DNA of 8,097 nucleotides from Pseudomonadota bacterium (lineage in GTDB: Bacteria > Pseudomonadota > Gammaproteobacteria > Burkholderiales > SG8-41), in NCBI GenBank assembly GCA_023431245.1, contig JAEYXO010000170.1, forward strand, positions 1 to 8,097, written 5' to 3'. The position numbers were made by a program, and so were the translations under genes. Below, piece by piece: positions 6,244-8,097 of this stretch (positions are counted from its first letter, which is position 1; the number at the start of each line of letters is the position of its first letter). Below the pieces are notes generated by a model. It saw only the letters and a program-made list of their open reading frames with translations. It was not told the origin of the DNA and did not search any database.

Positions 6244-6995
6244 GCGCCCACCGGCATGCCGAGCCATCGCTGCACGGCCTGCATCTGCGCAAACCGCGTG
6301 AGATCCATCTGCAGCGGCGTGACCGACACCCTGTTCGAGGCCACCGCATGGAAATCGGTGCCTTCGCCGGCATCCTGCGCGCTGCCCGCGGCACCGACCC
6401 AGTACACCGTCTCTCCGCGCGGCGAACTCGCCTTCACCACCGGTTCGGCCTTGTGCCGCTTGCCGAGCCGGGTGACCTGGATGCCGTCCAGCGCGGCATG
6501 GGGCACATCAGGCACGTTGACATTGAGCAGCACGGAGCCCTCGACACGCTGTTCCAGGAAGCGCGCGACGAGATCGGCCGCAACACGGCCGGCGGTCGCG
6601 AAGTGGTCCTTTCCGGACGCGACCAGCGACACCGCGATCGACGGGATGCCTAGCAGGAAGCCCTCGGTGGCCGCCGCAACGGTGCCCGAATAGATGGTGT
6701 CGTCGCCCATGTTGGCGCCGTGATTGATGCCCGACACGACGATATCCGGCAGTTCGGGCAGCAGCCCGGTGACCGCGAGATGCACGCAGTCAGTCGGCGT
6801 TCCGTTGACGTGGTAATAACCGTTGCCTGCGCGCCGCACCGAGAGCGGACGGTCCAGGGTCAGCGAGTTGCTGGCGCCGCTGCGGTCCCGCTCGGGAGCC
6901 ACCACCGTCACCGTGCCCAGCGGTGAAAGCGCCTGCTCCAGGGCGGCCAGGCCCGGCGCGAAATAACCGTCATCGTTGCTGAGCAGGATGCGCAC
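6240..6995 (-). CDS. surE: 5'/3'-nucleotidase SurE
   Basis: This 251-residue protein has the full SurE length. SurE is a metal-dependent phosphatase of nucleoside monophosphates, and in some species exopolyphosphate, linked to stationary-phase survival. Metal-site residues are present: Asp8 and Asp9 in ILLSNDDGY, Ser39 in RDRSGASNSLT and Asn91 in VSGINHGANMG. The conserved DDTIYSGTVAAATEG segment is also complete. The start is a GTG: the family begins M-R-I-L-L-S-N-D-D-G, this frame reads GTG-CGC-ATC-CTG, and no in-frame ATG lies between it and an upstream TAA. No strong Shine-Dalgarno motif is visible, so expression may be modest. It is the first gene of surE-pcm-nlpD and shares four bases with pcm. 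A divergent rraA-like gene lies upstream, where E. coli has truD. Confidence 0.96.
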   Translation of the reverse strand: MRILLSNDDGYFAPGLAALEQALSPLGTVTVVAPERDRSGASNSLTLDRPLSVRRAGNGYYHVNGTPTDCVHLAVTGLLPELPDIVVSGINHGANMGDDTIYSGTVAAATEGFLLGIPSIAVSLVASGKDHFATAGRVAADLVARFLEQRVEGSVLLNVNVPDVPHAALDGIQVTRLGKRHKAEPVVKASSPRGETVYWVGAAGSAQDAGEGTDFHAVASNRVSVTPLQMDLTRFAQMQAVQRWLGMPVGA

Positions 6996-7082
6996 GCTGG
7001 TGTTTCGGTCTGCTTTGAGTGAAGTCCGGCATCGGCTGCACGGACGGTTGTTCTGTTATGTCATCCCTGTAATGCAGGCGGG

Positions 7083-7091
7083 ATTTTAACA
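7083..7091 (-). promoter_or_regulatory. Candidate extended -10 promoter for surE-pcm-nlpD
   Basis: The minus strand reads TGTTAAAAT, an extended -10 (TGn) followed by TAAAAT, which matches TATAAT in five of six bases. No good -35 box is seen, which is tolerated for extended -10 promoters. Transcription would start near 7076, leaving a leader of about 80 bases before the GTG at 6995. Confidence 0.4.
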
Positions 7092-7117
7092 CGCAGCACT
7101 GTCCGGGACGTGACCGA

Positions 7118-7126
7118 TGCTAGGAT
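7118..7126 (+). promoter_or_regulatory. Candidate extended -10 promoter for the rraA-like operon
   Basis: TGCTAGGAT is an extended -10 (TGC) plus TAGGAT, with a weak -35 candidate (CTGTCC) at 7099-7104 and 16-base spacing. The start would be near 7133, which agrees with translation from the ATG at 7161 and argues against the in-frame GTG at 7110. Confidence 0.4.
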
Positions 7127-7160
7127 ACGCGCTCCAACAATCAACCACCGGATCAATGCC

Positions 7161-7856
7161 ATGGCTCCCATCGGATTCCGCATCCTGCCCTTCGCGGCAC
7201 AACCCTCCCGGAAAATCATCTCCACGCTGCGCAAAACAGCCAGCGCCCACCTCAGCGACAACATGCACCGGCTGCATGCCATCGGCCCCGACCTGTTTCC
7301 CTGCCACAGCGGCGGGCGCATGGTCGGCACCGCGCTGACGGTCAAGGTCGGCCCCGGCGACAACCTGATGGTGCACAAGGCGATCGACATCGTGCGTCCC
7401 GGAGACGTCATTGTCGTCGATGCCGGCGGCATCTGCACCCAGGCGATCATCGGTGAAATCATGTCGGCCATCGCCGAACGCAACGGCGCCGCCGGCATGG
7501 TCATCGATGGCGCGATCCGCGACGCCGATGCACTGGCACAGTCAAAATTCCCGGTCTATGCCCGCGGCATCACCCATCGCGGCCCCTACAAGAACGGACC
7601 CGGCGAAATCAACGTCCCGGTGGTGATCGGCGATGCCGTGGTCAATCCCGGCGACATCATCGTCGGCGACGATGACGGCCTGGTCGCGATTCCGCAATCG
7701 ATGATCGAGGAGACGCTGAGGCTAGCCAAGCTGCAGGAAAAAAAGGAATCGGACCTGCTGAAAGCGATCCGCAGCGGCAAGAAACTCGACCGTGCCTGGG
7801 TCGACAAGGCGCTGCGCGCCGGCGGCTGCGTGATTCCCTCCAAGCTGCGCGGCTGA
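7161..7856 (+). CDS. RraA-family protein, probable 4-hydroxy-4-methyl-2-oxoglutarate-type aldolase or related lyase
   Basis: The 231-residue protein begins MAPIGFRILP. It carries the RraA/aldolase signature: SAHLSDNMHRL near the N-terminus, GDNLMVHKAIDIVRPGDVIV, VDAGGICTQAIIGEIM, and IDGAIRDADAL with the catalytic-type Arg120-Asp121. GITHRGPYKNGPGEINVP and GDIIVGDDDGLVAIP follow, then a helical charged tail (about 180-231) beyond the RraA core. Members with the Arg-Asp site act as metal-dependent aldolases or decarboxylases on hydroxy-oxo-dicarboxylates; enteric RraA instead binds RNase E. The annotation as demethylmenaquinone methyltransferase seen for such proteins is a known error, since no SAM motif exists. 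An in-frame GTG at 7110 is an unlikely start because the best promoter lies downstream of it. The stop overlaps the CoA-transferase ATG, pointing to organic-acid catabolism; the substrate is unknown. Confidence 0.88.
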   Translation: MAPIGFRILPFAAQPSRKIISTLRKTASAHLSDNMHRLHAIGPDLFPCHSGGRMVGTALTVKVGPGDNLMVHKAIDIVRPGDVIVVDAGGICTQAIIGEIMSAIAERNGAAGMVIDGAIRDADALAQSKFPVYARGITHRGPYKNGPGEINVPVVIGDAVVNPGDIIVGDDDGLVAIPQSMIEETLRLAKLQEKKESDLLKAIRSGKKLDRAWVDKALRAGGCVIPSKLRG

Positions 7857-8097
7857 TGGCCGGACCGCTGGCCGGGGTCACCGTGGTCGACCTGACCACG
7901 GTCGTCATGGGCCCCTACGCGACACAGATCCACGGCGACCTCGGCGCCGAGGTGATCAAGGTCGAGGCGCCGGGCGGCGACAACGTGCGCCATGTCGGCC
8001 CCATGCGCAACCGCGGCATGGGTCACATGTTCCTGCACCTCAACCGCAACAAGAAAAGCATCGTGCTCGACCTCAAGCAGGCGGGCGGGCGCGATGC
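7856..8097 (+). CDS. CaiB/BaiF family III CoA-transferase, N-terminal part (runs off right edge)
   Basis: Only the first 80 codons are in the window. They match the N-terminal domain of family III CoA-transferases: PLAGVTVVDLTTVVMGPYAT, GDLGAEVIKVEAPGGDNVR, then FLHLNRNKKSIVLDLK. These enzymes move CoA between carboxylic acids through an aspartyl-CoA intermediate; the catalytic Asp lies well downstream of the edge, so activity cannot be judged. The ATG overlaps the TGA of the rraA-like gene (TGATG) and has no strong ribosome site of its own, so translation is probably coupled. The partner suggests a pathway that activates or recycles a dicarboxylic acid as its CoA ester. Family members differ widely in substrate (formyl, carnitine, mesaconyl, succinyl and others), so none is assigned. 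Confidence 0.92.
   Translation, partial: MAGPLAGVTVVDLTTVVMGPYATQIHGDLGAEVIKVEAPGGDNVRHVGPMRNRGMGHMFLHLNRNKKSIVLDLKQAGGRD

Noticed and set aside
4392..6693. Long plus-strand frames (423 and 421 codons) across nlpD, pcm and surE
   Set aside because: They oppose three confidently identified genes, and their products are compositionally biased with no recognisable domain.
7066..7088. Possible intrinsic terminator (CCTG/CAGG hairpin followed by ATTTTA) on the plus strand
   Set aside because: The stem is only four base pairs and no plus-strand gene ends nearby; the T-rich part is better explained as the surE -10 box.
7161..7856. Demethylmenaquinone methyltransferase (MenG) for the RraA-like gene
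   Set aside because: There is no SAM-binding motif. The sequence has the RraA/aldolase fold signature, and the MenG label is a known historical misannotation of this family.

Overview
The window is gene-dense, GC-rich bacterial chromosome. It looks proteobacterial, most likely Gammaproteobacteria with Betaproteobacteria possible. The evidence is the surE-pcm-nlpD order on one strand, a MoxR / DUF58 / TgpA-type transglutaminase operon, Shine-Dalgarno motifs of the AGGAGG type, and tight TGATG/ATGA gene junctions. This assignment rests on gene content only.

Layout. (1) 1-675, minus strand: the N-terminal part of a membrane-anchored, cache-type extracytoplasmic sensor protein. Its output domain lies beyond the left edge. 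(2) 676-769: a short divergent promoter region. (3) 770-4627, plus strand: a compact three-gene operon with overlapping genes, encoding a MoxR AAA+ ATPase, a membrane DUF58 protein and a multi-pass transglutaminase-like protein (TgpA family). (4) 4628-4658: a very AT-rich convergent spacer. (5) 4659-6995, minus strand: surE, pcm and nlpD, transcribed in that order and overlapping. They encode a survival nucleotidase, a protein-repair methyltransferase and a lipoprotein activator of cell-wall amidases. In many gamma- and betaproteobacteria rpoS follows nlpD. Here it does not: nlpD runs directly into the convergent tgpA gene. (6) 6996-7160: a divergent intergenic region with an extended -10 candidate on each strand. 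(7) 7161-8097, plus strand: an RraA-like aldolase/lyase-fold enzyme, translationally coupled (TGATG) to the start of a CaiB/BaiF (family III) CoA-transferase that runs off the right edge. This is probably a small catabolic operon.

How the genes fit together. The MoxR-DUF58-TgpA set is a conserved AAA+ chaperone module, with the ATPase thought to act on the membrane partners; its substrate is not established. NlpD is an envelope protein that should regulate septal peptidoglycan hydrolysis, so two adjacent units have envelope themes. SurE and Pcm are stress and stationary-phase maintenance enzymes. The RraA/CoA-transferase pair suggests breakdown of an organic acid through a CoA-linked intermediate, but the substrate cannot be read from this sequence.

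I see no mobile elements, CRISPR arrays, tRNA or rRNA genes, and no convincing new biological system. The points most worth a second look are the missing rpoS beside nlpD, the RraA-CoA-transferase pair of unknown substrate, and the DUF58 protein lacking a MIDAS motif in the minimal MoxR module.
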